A DNA stretch of 64,000 bases. Origin: Noviherbaspirillum malthae. Lineage in GTDB: Bacteria > Pseudomonadota > Gammaproteobacteria > Burkholderiales > Burkholderiaceae_D. The notes under the pieces are model-generated. The model did not search any database. It saw nothing but the letters and a program-made list of their open reading frames with translations, and was not told where the DNA came from. Below are positions 33,756-45,594 of the stretch, piece by piece (the first letter of the stretch is position 1; every line of letters starts with the position of its first letter). The position numbers were made by a program, and so were the translations under genes. The stretch covers positions 1 to 64,000 of the forward strand of contig NZ_JACYXF010000020.1 in the NCBI RefSeq assembly GCF_015352985.1, written 5' to 3'.

Positions 33756-34463
33756 CTAAATCGGTTCAGCTTCGGCTTTCGGCTTGGCCGGCCTTCCCCG
33801 CTTGGCAGGACTCACCCTGCGGCTTGTCTGCTTGGCAAGAACCTTGAGAAACTTTTCCGAGCCCAGCGGCCACCCCTTCGCGACCGCGGTTTCCAATGCA
33901 AGCCACTGGCTCTCCACCAGACCTTGGTCGATCAGGCTGCGGTAAGCCGCTTCACGGTCGAAAGGCGTGTTGCCGAGCGCCCAGAACAGCGGATGATCGT
34001 GGATCAGCGGGTCCGAACGCATGCCGGCATGATGGGCATGGCTGGACCATGGATATTCGCCCGGCATGCCTGCCAGGCCATGCCTTACCGGACTCAGTTC
34101 GATGTACTGGCTGCATGTCAGGAAATAGTTTTCCGACTCGATGACCGTGGCCTTGTAGCGGCTCTGCCAGAGCGTGCCGGCACGCTGATACTTGGCATTG
34201 AAATAAGGGACATAGTGCCGTCCCACCCACTGCATCATGCGCGCCAGCCCGGTGTTGTCGGACGGCGACACCAGAAGCTGGATCTGCGACGGCAAAAGCA
34301 CATAAGCATGCACCGCCACCTTGAATTGCCTTGCTGCGTCCCGCAGCCAGCCGAGAAACTGGGTATGGTCGGCCGCATCGCGGAATATCGGCTGCTGGTC
34401 GATGCCGCTCTGCAGGATGTGATGCGGCTGATTCGGTACAACTAGACGCGGAAGTCGTGCCAT
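33756..34463 (-). CDS. REP-associated (Y1/RAYT-like) transposase, degenerate HUH motif
   Basis: A 235-residue member of the Y1 transposase family that includes TnpA-REP proteins. Family landmarks are present: MARLPRLVVPNQPHHILQSG, GTLWQSRYKA, YIELSPVRHGLAG and EYPWSSH. But the metal-binding HUH motif, normally PNHVHLL, reads PSQIQLL, so both histidines are replaced by glutamine. Either the protein is inactive, or it has been put to another use such as DNA binding. It is a single gene without terminal insertion-sequence repeats. A basic tail (about 205-235) follows. Confidence 0.85.
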   Translation of the reverse strand: MARLPRLVVPNQPHHILQSGIDQQPIFRDAADHTQFLGWLRDAARQFKVAVHAYVLLPSQIQLLVSPSDNTGLARMMQWVGRHYVPYFNAKYQRAGTLWQSRYKATVIESENYFLTCSQYIELSPVRHGLAGMPGEYPWSSHAHHAGMRSDPLIHDHPLFWALGNTPFDREAAYRSLIDQGLVESQWLALETAVAKGWPLGSEKFLKVLAKQTSRRVSPAKRGRPAKPKAEAEPI

Positions 34464-34552
34464 GGTGAGCGGTCGTTAGGCCATGCGGATGCGGCGGGTG
34501 GGCGCATTTTATCGCAAGCACCCGGCTGCATGACGGCTGGGAACCGGTTCAA

Positions 34553-35410
34553 CTATCCCGGGGCGGCAACCTGCGATATGTCGGGCGGAATTTCCTTCCA
34601 GCCGTCTTGAACGCGCCGGAAGCGATATGGCGGGTTCTCCAGAAACTCGCTTTTTTCTTCATCGAAGCGGCATAGCGTGATGTCGACTTCCGCGTCTTCC
34701 CCGTTGCTTCCGGTTTCGATGAAGTTGAAGGAGTTGGGTGCGCCGGGCCGTGTCCTGTACGAGGTGGCGGTGCCCGCCCCGCTCAATATGAAATGCCGGT
34801 TCAGAGCAGGAAAACTCTCGCGCGTGGTGGCGATGTAGGGCACATGCACATGGCCGCTCAGGACGAGATCGAAATCATGCCGGGAAAACTGTTCGGCTGT
34901 TGCTTCGACATCGATCAGCCTGTTATGCGCATCCTGCATCCAAGCGGTATGCAGGGGCTGGTGGACGCAGGCAATGCGGATGCAGTTGCGGGGCGATTCC
35001 GGCGGAGCCTCCTTCAGCGTCGCCTTGAAATGCGCCGGCGAAAGCTTGCCGCGGGTATGCCGCAGCGGACTGGTGCTGTTGAAACCGAACACGGCCACAT
35101 CGCCGCCGAACCAGGTGCCGCTCTGCCTGCCCAGCGCCGCGCAGTAATTCCTGTAGGGAAAAAGCCCGCGGGCAAGCAGATCGAAGAGCGGAATGTCGTG
35201 GTTTCCCGGGATGACCAGCAACGGGGGCGGAAGCGACTGGAAGAAGCGCTTGGCGGCATCGAATTCGGCGCGGCGCGCACGCTGCGTGATGTCGCCTGAC
35301 ACGATAATCAGGTCCGGCTTGCGGGCGGAAACGATGTTGCGCAATGCATCCACGACCGCCGGTATCTCGGTACCGAAATGGGTATCGGACAAGTGGACGA
35401 TCAGGGTCAT
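34553..35410 (-). CDS. Metallophosphoesterase (calcineurin-like)
   Basis: A 285-residue phosphoesterase with the full metal-site series: VHLSDTHFG, IIVSGDITQ, IPGNHD, CVHQPLH and LSGHVHVP. It resembles the Icc/CpdA and YaeI-like groups; the substrate could be a cyclic nucleotide, phospholipid or nucleotide sugar and cannot be fixed from sequence. The ATG at 35410 was chosen because homologues start at the first motif; it overlaps the stop of the lipid-kinase gene by four bases, suggesting linked function. Confidence 0.88.
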   Translation of the reverse strand: MTLIVHLSDTHFGTEIPAVVDALRNIVSARKPDLIIVSGDITQRARRAEFDAAKRFFQSLPPPLLVIPGNHDIPLFDLLARGLFPYRNYCAALGRQSGTWFGGDVAVFGFNSTSPLRHTRGKLSPAHFKATLKEAPPESPRNCIRIACVHQPLHTAWMQDAHNRLIDVEATAEQFSRHDFDLVLSGHVHVPYIATTRESFPALNRHFILSGAGTATSYRTRPGAPNSFNFIETGSNGEDAEVDITLCRFDEEKSEFLENPPYRFRRVQDGWKEIPPDISQVAAPG

Positions 35411-36357
35411 GCAGACGTCCTGGCCGGCACGACGACCTGCAGCGCCCCTCGCACGGTACGGAATGACAGCGGTGTGCGGCACCTGACGATTTCCCCGTCG
35501 ACCACCGCATCGATGCCGCTGCGGCGGGTTTCGACCTCGAAGCTGTCGGTACAGAAGGTTTCGAGCTGCGAGTCGCTCGCCAGGTTGCGCATCACCCCGC
35601 GCAGGATGAGCCGGCAGATATCCAGCCGGGTGACAGGCCGCATCACGAAGACAGCCATGCCGTCTTCCGGCGTCTGCTGCGCCACCTCCTTGTCGAGATG
35701 CGACAGCTGCATCAGGTTGTTGGTCACGAACACCATGCAGGTCCGCCGCACCAGCTTTTCCTTTCCGACATGCATTGCGATGCTGAAAGGCTTTTGTCCG
35801 CGAAACAGCGAAACCAGCGCCGCCAGCACCGCAACGATGCGGAAGCGGCCAAACCTGGATTTCACTTCCTCCCGGTGCCGGATCAGCTTGCTGTAAAGGC
35901 CGAAGCTTGCGTTGTTCAGGAAGATGCGGTCATTGATATAGCCGACCGAGACGCGTTCGATCCTGCCCTCAACCAGGTTGCGCGCGGCTTCGGCTGCATC
36001 CGTGGGTATGGACAGGTCGCGGGCGAAATAATTGAAGGTGCCTGCGGGAATGATGCCCATCTTGACATCGTGCTCGCAGCACAGCGCCGCGACCGTGTTG
36101 ATGGTGCCGTCGCCGCCGGCGGCGGCGACGATGCCGTCATGGTCTTTCGCATCCAGCACGGCTTGCCGAGCCGCGGCGAGGAAGTCGTTGCCCGGCGTCA
36201 TTTCCATGACGCGGAACGATGCGCCAGCCTCAGCAAGCGCGTCCGTGACTTCCTTGCGGAAAGCCGCCGCGTTGGTATCGCCGGCGCGGGCGTTGAGAAG
36301 TACGGTAATGGCGGAATTGGCGGAAAGTTGGGGTTGCCGGGATAGGGAGCCAGTCAT
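35407..36357 (-). CDS. Diacylglycerol/lipid kinase family protein
   Basis: A 316-residue kinase of the DAGK-catalytic (YegS/DgkB) family. The nucleotide loop AAAGGDGTINTVAA, the IPAGTFNYFARDLSIP segment and the C-terminal DAVVDGEIV are conserved. Such enzymes phosphorylate diacylglycerol or related lipids. The start is uncertain: ATG at 36357 gives a normal N-terminus, while ATGs at 36411 and 36426 would add basic residues. It overlaps the phosphoesterase gene by four bases. Confidence 0.87.
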   Translation of the reverse strand: MTGSLSRQPQLSANSAITVLLNARAGDTNAAAFRKEVTDALAEAGASFRVMEMTPGNDFLAAARQAVLDAKDHDGIVAAAGGDGTINTVAALCCEHDVKMGIIPAGTFNYFARDLSIPTDAAEAARNLVEGRIERVSVGYINDRIFLNNASFGLYSKLIRHREEVKSRFGRFRIVAVLAALVSLFRGQKPFSIAMHVGKEKLVRRTCMVFVTNNLMQLSHLDKEVAQQTPEDGMAVFVMRPVTRLDICRLILRGVMRNLASDSQLETFCTDSFEVETRRSGIDAVVDGEIVRCRTPLSFRTVRGALQVVVPARTSA

Positions 36358-36469
36358 ACCTGTCCGCTTGCGCGGGCGGAGTGGATCAAGTTGCAATAGC
36401 TTGGCGCGCATGCGTTTGGCATGCATTGATACTTCTCAGGAAGACGATGCAGCGAAGCGCTCGATGCAC

Positions 36470-37996
36470 TTACAGGATATTGCGGGTCCATGCCGGTTCG
36501 GCGGCACGGCGCCGTTCGAGGCCGCGGACGATCAGCGTGCGCAGCTCGTTCAGCGGCACCACCTCGGCCTGCTCGATCTTCGCCGGCGGCCTGTCCATGT
36601 CCCAATCGCCGTAGATGAAGCCGACCGGCTGACGGTTCAGGGTCAGGGGCAGCACGGTGAAGCTGCGCACCGTCGGCAAGGCGTCGCGCCACCAGCGCGG
36701 CAGCTTGCTGGCGAAGGCGGAATTCTGGGCGTTTTCGACGAAGATCATCTTGTCGTTGGCCAACGCGGCATGGAACACGTCGGGCTGGTAGGCGTCGCTG
36801 AACATGAGCTGCGCAAGCAGATCCTGCAGCCCCTCGCCGAAATAGATGTTCACCGCATAGCGCGATTTCTCGCGGTCGCGCAAAAAGGCAATGGTCCGGC
36901 TGAAACCCAGTCCCTGATGGACCGTCTCCAGCGCCATGGTCAGCAGCTGGCCGCTGCTGGCCGTCGGCAGCGCGCCGCGCAGATCCGCCACGCCGCGCGT
37001 CAGCAGCGCGGCCGCGTCGGCGGGCTTGCCCAGTTTCACCGGCTCGGGTTCGGGCTCGGGTTTGGCTTCCAGATCGGTGCGCCGGCGCTGGCGAATGACG
37101 ACCGCATCCTCGGTCACCGCCTTGCGCTGCGCGGCGTCGAACGCCGACAGCATCTGCGAAGGATCGATGCCGAGCATGTCGGCATAGTCGGCGGCCAGCG
37201 CCGCAAGCTGGATCTCGATGTCCGCATTGTCATCATTGGAGGCAAGCAGGCCGGAGCAGCGCGTCGAGACGGTCGACATGGCGATCAGCCAGTCCTTGTG
37301 ATCGAGCGGCTCCTCCGGCTTCCTCGCCGGCATGTCATGCATGGTTTCGACGACCGCCGCAGGCAATCCCCAATGCCGGGCGGCGCGCCGGCCGACTTCG
37401 TCCAGATTCAGGCCCAGGATCGCCTGTGCGCCGGCATCCTCGCCGGCGCCGGTGCGCGCGCAATGCTCAAGCACCAGCTGCCAGCGGTCGGAGAGGTAAA
37501 AGCTCACCATCATGCGGCCCAGCGAATGCAGCATGGAGCACACCACCGCCTCTTCGGCGTCGCGCGAGCTGGCCGATGAGGCGAGCTGGCGCGCGATATG
37601 GCCGGCGAGCACCGCCTTCTGCATTTCCGCGCGGGCATTGGCCGACTCCGACGACGCGGCCGACAGGCCGTCCACCAGCTTCAGGCCGAGGGCGAGATGC
37701 CCGATGGCTTCGGTCCCCAGCACCATCACCGCCTTGGACACGGTATTGATGCCCTGGCCGAAGACGGAATACATGGCGCTGTTGGCAAGCCGCAGGACTT
37801 TCTGCGTCAGCGCCGGGTCCTGCAGGACGGTGCGCGTCATGTTGAATTCACGATCGTCGTCGCCGCGCATGGCGCCGAGGATGGCGCTCACGACCTTGGA
37901 AAAACCGGGCAGGTCGCCGCGCTGGCGCACGCGCGACCACAGCAGCTCCATGGTCTTGTCGGCGTTGACCGGCTCTTGGTGCAAGGGTGCATTCAT
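36470..37996 (-). CDS. HDOD domain signalling protein
   Basis: 508 residues. The HDOD domain (about 20-225) shows LPGFSKVVSAIL, DPALTQKVLRLANSAMY, LGTEAIGHLAL and SMLHSLGRMMVSFYL, without the full HD-GYP metal motif. A linker with a PEPEPEP repeat (about 312-320) leads to a GAF-like C-terminal domain (about 335-490). HDOD proteins act in signalling, often near cyclic-di-GMP genes. It lies 13 bases after the GGDEF-EAL gene on the same strand, so the two are likely an operon and may act in one pathway. Confidence 0.88.
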   Translation of the reverse strand: MNAPLHQEPVNADKTMELLWSRVRQRGDLPGFSKVVSAILGAMRGDDDREFNMTRTVLQDPALTQKVLRLANSAMYSVFGQGINTVSKAVMVLGTEAIGHLALGLKLVDGLSAASSESANARAEMQKAVLAGHIARQLASSASSRDAEEAVVCSMLHSLGRMMVSFYLSDRWQLVLEHCARTGAGEDAGAQAILGLNLDEVGRRAARHWGLPAAVVETMHDMPARKPEEPLDHKDWLIAMSTVSTRCSGLLASNDDNADIEIQLAALAADYADMLGIDPSQMLSAFDAAQRKAVTEDAVVIRQRRRTDLEAKPEPEPEPVKLGKPADAAALLTRGVADLRGALPTASSGQLLTMALETVHQGLGFSRTIAFLRDREKSRYAVNIYFGEGLQDLLAQLMFSDAYQPDVFHAALANDKMIFVENAQNSAFASKLPRWWRDALPTVRSFTVLPLTLNRQPVGFIYGDWDMDRPPAKIEQAEVVPLNELRTLIVRGLERRRAAEPAWTRNIL

Positions 37997-38009
37997 GGAG
38001 TCGGTCTCG

Positions 38010-39758
38010 CTATTGCATGACGGCGGCCGGCGCTTCGGCTTGCCTCGGGCTGGCCGGGCGGGACGGCGGCTGCTGCGACTTGAGCAGCGTGACGATATCG
38101 CCCGGCAGCAGCGGGCGGCCGGTATGAAAGCCCTGGATCAGGCCGCAGCCGTGGGCGGCGAGGAATTCCAGCTGCTCTTCGTTTTCCACGCCTTCCGCGA
38201 CCGTGCTCAGATTGAGATGGCTGGCCAGGCTCAGCACCACGTTGCAGATGGCCACATCCTTGACCGAGGTCGGCACGTCCTTGATGAAGGCGCGGTCGAT
38301 CTTCAGCGTGGCGATCGGGAAGCGCTTCAGGTAGGCGAGCGAGGAATAGCCGGTGCCGAAGTCATCGATGGCGATCCTGACATTGCGCGCGGTCATCGCG
38401 GTCAGAAGCGCTTCCGCATGCTCGGGGTCGGACATCAGGATGCCTTCGGTGATCTCCAGCAGCAGCTGCTGGCCGTCGAGCCCGGACAGGGCCATGGCCT
38501 CGTCCATGATGTCGAGGAACTGGTCGTTTCGGAACTGGCGCGGGCTGACGTTGACCGAGACATACAGCGGCCGGCCGGCGATTTCCTCGAAACGCTTGAT
38601 CTGCACGCAGGCCGACTTCAGCGCCCAGGCGCCGAGCAGGTTGATCAGGCCGTTGCTCTCGGCCATGGGAATGAACTGCGCCGGCGACACCATGCCCTGC
38701 CCCGGCCGAGCCCAGCGCATGAGCGCTTCGAAGCCCATGATCTGGCGGCTGCGGGCATCGACGATGGGCTGGTAATGCAGCAGGAATTCGCCGTCGCGCA
38801 CCGCCTGGAACATCGCCGCCTCCATCGAGACGTCGTGTTCCGGCTGGGTGAATTTCTCGTGGTTGTAGATCACGCAGCGCGCCTTGCCGGTTTCCTTGGC
38901 GCGGTACATCGCGGTATCGGCATGCGCGAGCAGCTTGACTTCGCTGTCGCCGTGCTCGGGGAACACCGCCACGCCGATCGAGGTGCCGACATACAGGGCA
39001 TGTCCCTGGATTTCGAAAGGCAGCTGCATGGTGGAGATCATGCGGCGGGCGATGATCTGGATTTCCGGCTCGGAGATGGCGCCGGGCAGCACCGCCACGA
39101 ATTCGTCGCCGCCGACGCGCGCGAGCGTATCGACGTCGCGCAAGGTATCGGCCAGGCGCGTCGCCGCCACTCTCAGCAGGGCGTCGCCGACCGGATGGCC
39201 GAGGGCGTCATTGACCTTCTTGAAACCGTCCAGGTCCAGCGCCAGGACGGCAAACCCGCGCCCGGTGCGGCGCGACTGGGCAATCGCCATGCGGATGCGG
39301 TCGGACAGCAGGGAACGGTTGGGCAGGCCGGTCAGCGCATCATGGGTGGCCATGTGGCGCAGCCTTTCCTCGGTGGCCTGCTGGCTGGAGATGTCGCGGC
39401 CCACCGCCAGCAGTTCCGGGTCGCCGTCGGCGCCGGCGTAAGCGGTCACTTGCAGCTCGACCCACAGCGAGGCCGACAGGGTCTTGAGGCGGACATTAAC
39501 CTTGCCCGGCTGGCCGGTGCCGAACACCTGCGAAATCACCATGCCGACGACGGGCCGGTCGGCCGGCATCACGAAATCTTCCAGGCGCTGTCCGGCCAGG
39601 CTTTCCCCCGGCGACATCAGCTCGCCCGCGCGCCGGCTTGCATAAAGAATCACGCCCTTGGCATCGAGCCGGAACACCGCATCGCCAGCCGCCTCCATGA
39701 GGCTCTCAAGCTGTACCTGTGCAGCAAGTTCGGTCCGGTCGCGGCGCATGGAAAACAT
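38010..39758 (-). CDS. PAS-GGDEF-EAL cyclic-di-GMP protein
   Basis: 582 residues, cytoplasmic. A PAS domain (about 15-125) is followed by a diguanylate cyclase domain (about 135-300) with an intact GGDEF (LARVGGDEFVAVL), then a phosphodiesterase domain (about 310-560) with EAL intact (GFEALMRWARPG), NVSPRQF, LLLEITEG and IDDFGTGYSSLAYLKRFP. Both catalytic motifs look functional, so net activity cannot be told. It is upstream of and close to the HDOD gene. Confidence 0.92.
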   Translation of the reverse strand: MFSMRRDRTELAAQVQLESLMEAAGDAVFRLDAKGVILYASRRAGELMSPGESLAGQRLEDFVMPADRPVVGMVISQVFGTGQPGKVNVRLKTLSASLWVELQVTAYAGADGDPELLAVGRDISSQQATEERLRHMATHDALTGLPNRSLLSDRIRMAIAQSRRTGRGFAVLALDLDGFKKVNDALGHPVGDALLRVAATRLADTLRDVDTLARVGGDEFVAVLPGAISEPEIQIIARRMISTMQLPFEIQGHALYVGTSIGVAVFPEHGDSEVKLLAHADTAMYRAKETGKARCVIYNHEKFTQPEHDVSMEAAMFQAVRDGEFLLHYQPIVDARSRQIMGFEALMRWARPGQGMVSPAQFIPMAESNGLINLLGAWALKSACVQIKRFEEIAGRPLYVSVNVSPRQFRNDQFLDIMDEAMALSGLDGQQLLLEITEGILMSDPEHAEALLTAMTARNVRIAIDDFGTGYSSLAYLKRFPIATLKIDRAFIKDVPTSVKDVAICNVVLSLASHLNLSTVAEGVENEEQLEFLAAHGCGLIQGFHTGRPLLPGDIVTLLKSQQPPSRPASPRQAEAPAAVMQ

Positions 39759-39937
39759 GGTTAAACGCTGGTCTTTATAAGAAGCTTTCGGTCGACGTCT
39801 TCGTAGTCGAGGAAGATTGAGCCCTGTTCAGGCCACATGTTGCAGCATCTTAACAAATTGTAGGCAAGAAATTTCAACGACACCAAAAAACTTCCAGTGA
39901 ACGTTACACAATGTGTGGCAAGTTCATGATTTTGCAT

Positions 39938-39963
39938 AAAAAAAGCCCCATGACGGGGCTTTT
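39938..39963 (-). terminator. Rho-independent terminator after ssb
   Basis: The stem aaaagcccc / ggggctttt (39941-39949 with 39955-39963) has a 5-base loop and a T7 run on the minus strand (39938-39944). It lies about 50 bases past the ssb stop. The AT-rich stretch 39759-39937 between it and the GGDEF-EAL gene probably holds that gene's promoter. Confidence 0.85.
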
Positions 39964-40010
39964 CGAATTTTCCGGACCTTGCTGCCGATCCGGCGATCTG
40001 CAGCAGGGTC

Positions 40011-40517
40011 TCAGAACGGAATATCGTCGTCCATGTCGCTGAAATTCGGCGCAGGACGGCTGGCACCGCGGGAAGCACCGCCTGCACCTCCGCCGCCGCC
40101 CATGCTCGGGCTGCTCTGGCGCGGCGCCGGGGCGCTGCTGCCGTAATCATCGTCCATCGACGGTGCGCCGCCGCCCATGCCCTGGCGGCTGCCCAGCATC
40201 TGCATGGTATCGGCGATGATTTCGGTGGTGTAGCGCTCGACGCCTTCCTTGTCGGTCCACTTGCGGGTCTGCAGGCGGCCCTCGACGTAGACTTGCGAAC
40301 CCTTCTTCAGGTACTGACCGGCGATTTCGGCGAGTTTGCGGTAGAAGGTGATCCGATGCCATTCGGTCAATTCCTTCTTTTCTCCGCTGTTCTTGTCTTT
40401 CCAGCTTTCGGTGGTCGCGACCGCGACGTTGGTGACTGCATCGCCGTTCGGCATGTAGCGCGTTTCCGGATCGCGCCCCAGGTTGCCGACGATGATGACC
40501 TTGTTGACCGATGCCAT
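40011..40517 (-). CDS. ssb: Single-stranded DNA-binding protein
   Basis: SSB coats single-stranded DNA in replication and repair. The 168 residues have an OB-fold (about 1-110; [42 protein letters not shown]), a Gly/Pro/Ser-rich linker and the acidic tip MDDDIPF that recruits partner proteins. It lies between the MFS transporter and a terminator. Its nearness to uvrA (divergent, beyond the MFS gene) is a frequent arrangement in proteobacteria. Confidence 0.97.
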   Translation of the reverse strand: MASVNKVIIVGNLGRDPETRYMPNGDAVTNVAVATTESWKDKNSGEKKELTEWHRITFYRKLAEIAGQYLKKGSQVYVEGRLQTRKWTDKEGVERYTTEIIADTMQMLGSRQGMGGGAPSMDDDYGSSAPAPRQSSPSMGGGGGAGGASRGASRPAPNFSDMDDDIPF

Positions 40518-40594
40518 AAATTTCTCCTCAAGCTGACTGACTCAATAATGATCGTAAAGATCGATATGCAATGCGATAGCGCCGCCCGCCCGAC

Positions 40595-41851
40595 TCAGGC
40601 GGCTTCCGCAGCCTGTGCGGGGGCCGCGCTGCCGCGGCGCGGCAGGTTCCTCATGCTGGCGGCAATTATAAGCCAGACAACAGTGAGCCCCGCCCCCACG
40701 GCGAACACCGACGATGCGCCGACATGCTGCTTCAGCCAACCGCCGAGCGCGCCGCCGCAGAACAGTCCGAGCGCCTGCAGGGTGTTGTAGACGCCCAGCG
40801 CCGACCCTTTGGCCGCCGGCGGTGCGATGCGCGACACCAGGGACGGCTGGCAAGCCTCAAGAATATTGAAAGATACGAAAAACGCCAACAACAATCCGAC
40901 CAGCAGCATCCAGTGGGCGCCGCCATGCGACATGAACAGCCACAGCCCGAGCTGCACCAGCAGCATCAGCGCGATGGCGCCCAGGAAGACATGCTTCATC
41001 CGGCCGCGGCGCTCGCCGGCGAACACCGGCGGCAGCATCAGGGCAAAAGACAGCAGCACCACCGGCAGGTAGACCTTCCAGTGCGCGGCCAGAGGCAGGC
41101 CGGCATAGTCGACCAGCGCCGCCGGGACCACCACGAACATCGCCATCTGGGTCATGTGCAGCGCGAACACGCCGTAGTTCAGGCGCATCAGTTCCCTGTC
41201 GGCCAGGATTTCGGAAAACGGCACGCGCCGGGTTGCGATCATCGGCGGCGCTTCCGGCACCACGTACAGCACCACCAGGATGGCGAGGATGGACAGGATG
41301 CCGGTCAGCGCGAACAGGCCGCCCATGCCGATCAGGTTGTACATCACCGGCGCGGCGATCAGCGACAGCGCGAACGTTAGGCCGATGGAGCCGCCGACCA
41401 TGGCCATGGCCTTGGTCCTGTGCTCTTCGCGCGTGGTGTCGGCGATGAAGGCGGTGACGGCAGCGGAGATGGCGCCGGCGCCCTGGATGGCGCGGCCGAC
41501 GGTGACCCAGAACAGGGTGTCGGCCGCCGCGGCGATAAAGGAGCCGATGGCAAAAAGGACAAGCCCGATAATTATTATGCGCTTGCGGCCGTATTTGTCG
41601 GAAGCGACCCCATATGGAATCTGTCCGAAGGATTGCGTCAATCCGTAGATGCCCATCGCGATGCCGACCAGCGTGGCATTGTCCCCGCCCGGCATTGATT
41701 TCGCGTGCACGGCAAACACGGGAAGGATGAGAAACATGCCCAGCATGCGCAGCGCGAAAATCGATGCCAATGACAGGCTGGCACGAATTTCGGTGGGGCT
41801 CATGCGGGTGCTGATGTCGTCGGCGGGAGAGGTAGCTGACACAGTGCTCAC
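40595..41851 (-). CDS. MFS transporter, YajR-like without C-terminal domain
   Basis: A 418-residue major facilitator with 12 predicted helices. It closely recalls E. coli YajR: FALRMLGMFLILPVFAVHA, GIYGLTQSFGQIPYGVASDKYGRKRIIIIGL (motif A), GRAIQGAGAISAAVTAFIAD and LNYGVFALHMTQM. The soluble YAM domain found at the YajR C-terminus is absent. The substrate is unknown. The uvrA-MFS-ssb neighbourhood is common in betaproteobacteria. Confidence 0.88.
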   Translation of the reverse strand: MSTVSATSPADDISTRMSPTEIRASLSLASIFALRMLGMFLILPVFAVHAKSMPGGDNATLVGIAMGIYGLTQSFGQIPYGVASDKYGRKRIIIIGLVLFAIGSFIAAAADTLFWVTVGRAIQGAGAISAAVTAFIADTTREEHRTKAMAMVGGSIGLTFALSLIAAPVMYNLIGMGGLFALTGILSILAILVVLYVVPEAPPMIATRRVPFSEILADRELMRLNYGVFALHMTQMAMFVVVPAALVDYAGLPLAAHWKVYLPVVLLSFALMLPPVFAGERRGRMKHVFLGAIALMLLVQLGLWLFMSHGGAHWMLLVGLLLAFFVSFNILEACQPSLVSRIAPPAAKGSALGVYNTLQALGLFCGGALGGWLKQHVGASSVFAVGAGLTVVWLIIAASMRNLPRRGSAAPAQAAEAA

Positions 41852-42172
41852 GGGCTGGAATCCAGAAGATACGACGGACTTTAAAACCCGCTATAGTAGC
41901 AGGTTGACCCGTATAAAGCCCGACAGGACAAGGGTCGTTGAGGTTTAGTCATCGGCAGCCGCCGGCCGCGACCGTCTTGCTGACTGATGAAGTTGCCATG
42001 CCCGGAAAATGCATGGGCGCGCATGCGCCGCATCCGCAAAACGACATCCCCTCGACGCTTTCGTTGCCTCCTGCCGGGCAGCAGTGCTTCTTTGCTTTTG
42101 TTTCACCATTGCATCATCACGTTGTTGCATATCGACAAATTGTCAGGAACAAGCCCTAACTGAAAGCAGTTC
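41852..42172. other. Divergent intergenic region between MFS gene and uvrA
   Basis: These 321 bases must contain the promoters of the MFS-ssb side (minus) and uvrA (plus). No good match to a LexA box (CTGT-N8-ACAG) was found by eye, nor a strong -35/-10 pair. A short palindrome (ggcgc-gcat-gcgcc) lies near 42017. A 73-codon ORF at 41938-42159 has no coding features and is not called. Confidence 0.4.
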
Positions 42173-45021
<2,849 letters not shown>

Positions 45022-45025
<4 letters not shown>

Positions 45026-45303
45026 CGGCCAGACATCTTCGCATCAGCGGCAAGGTTCAGGGCGTGGGCTACCGGGCTTCGTTTGCCCATCAGGCTCGGG
45101 CGCTGCGGCTGTCGGGATGGGTGCGCAACCGCATGGATGGCTCGGTGGAAGCCGCCGTGCGCGGCACGCCCGAGGCGGTTGAGCAGATGGTTGCGTGGTC
45201 GCAGTGCGGGCCCGTGTCGGCGCAGGTCAGCGATGTGGTCGTCACGTCCATTGATGACGCGGCGCTGCCTGGCGACGGGTTCGACGTGTTGGCGACGCAA
45301 TAG
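45022..45303 (+). CDS. Acylphosphatase
   Basis: A 93-residue enzyme that hydrolyses acyl phosphates. The catalytic arginine is in [11 protein letters not shown] and the catalytic asparagine in [13 protein letters not shown], both intact. The ATGA overlap with uvrA indicates translational coupling; a link to repair is not known. It is followed directly by the long inverted-repeat region. Confidence 0.94.
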
Positions 45304-45433
45304 TTTTGCGTCTTGAAGAAGGCTAGATAGAACGGGGCTCTGTACCTGTTGCCAAGGACTGATGTTCGGAGAAAGCTTGAACATTGTTTTCTCCGTAGAG
45401 GCTTGCTTTGCCGGGACTGGCCCCGGCGGGCCA

Positions 45434-45463
45434 CCTACTTCTTTGTGTCGACAAAGAAGTAGG
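45434..45463. repeat. Conserved palindrome, left arm
   Basis: The half site cctacttctttgt (45434-45446) and its exact reverse complement (45451-45463) surround a gtcg loop, giving a 13-bp stem. The same palindrome occurs in the right arm at 46031-46060. Its frame reads as LLCVDKEVG, which explains look-alike hypothetical proteins. Confidence 0.8.
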
Positions 45464-45505
45464 CAAGAAAACGTCCCCGGTACGCAGCCCCTGCGGGGTT
45501 CCCGA

Positions 45506-45594
45506 AAAAAGCAGCGGGTGTCGCGGGAAGCGAAGCAAACTCGCCTTCGGCTCAGACAAGCTTCGCTTCTTTTCCGCGCCACCCGCTGCTTTTT
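45506..45594 (+). other. Long structured hairpin, left copy
   Basis: Three stacked stems: 45506-45520 with 45580-45594 (15 bp, aaaaagcagcgggtg), 45522-45526 with 45574-45578 (5 bp), and 45527-45536 with 45560-45569 (10 bp, gaagcgaagc), around a 23-base loop containing actcgccttcggctcagac. The right arm has the same plan and loop, but different stem sequences that still pair. This suggests selection for structure in RNA or single-stranded DNA. Confidence 0.6.

Noticed and set aside
41938-42159. 73-codon ORF upstream of uvrA
   Set aside because: No ribosome site, no recognisable domain, and it occupies the divergent promoter region.
41852-42172. LexA (SOS) box upstream of uvrA
   Set aside because: No CTGT-N8-ACAG or close variant was found by eye on either strand.
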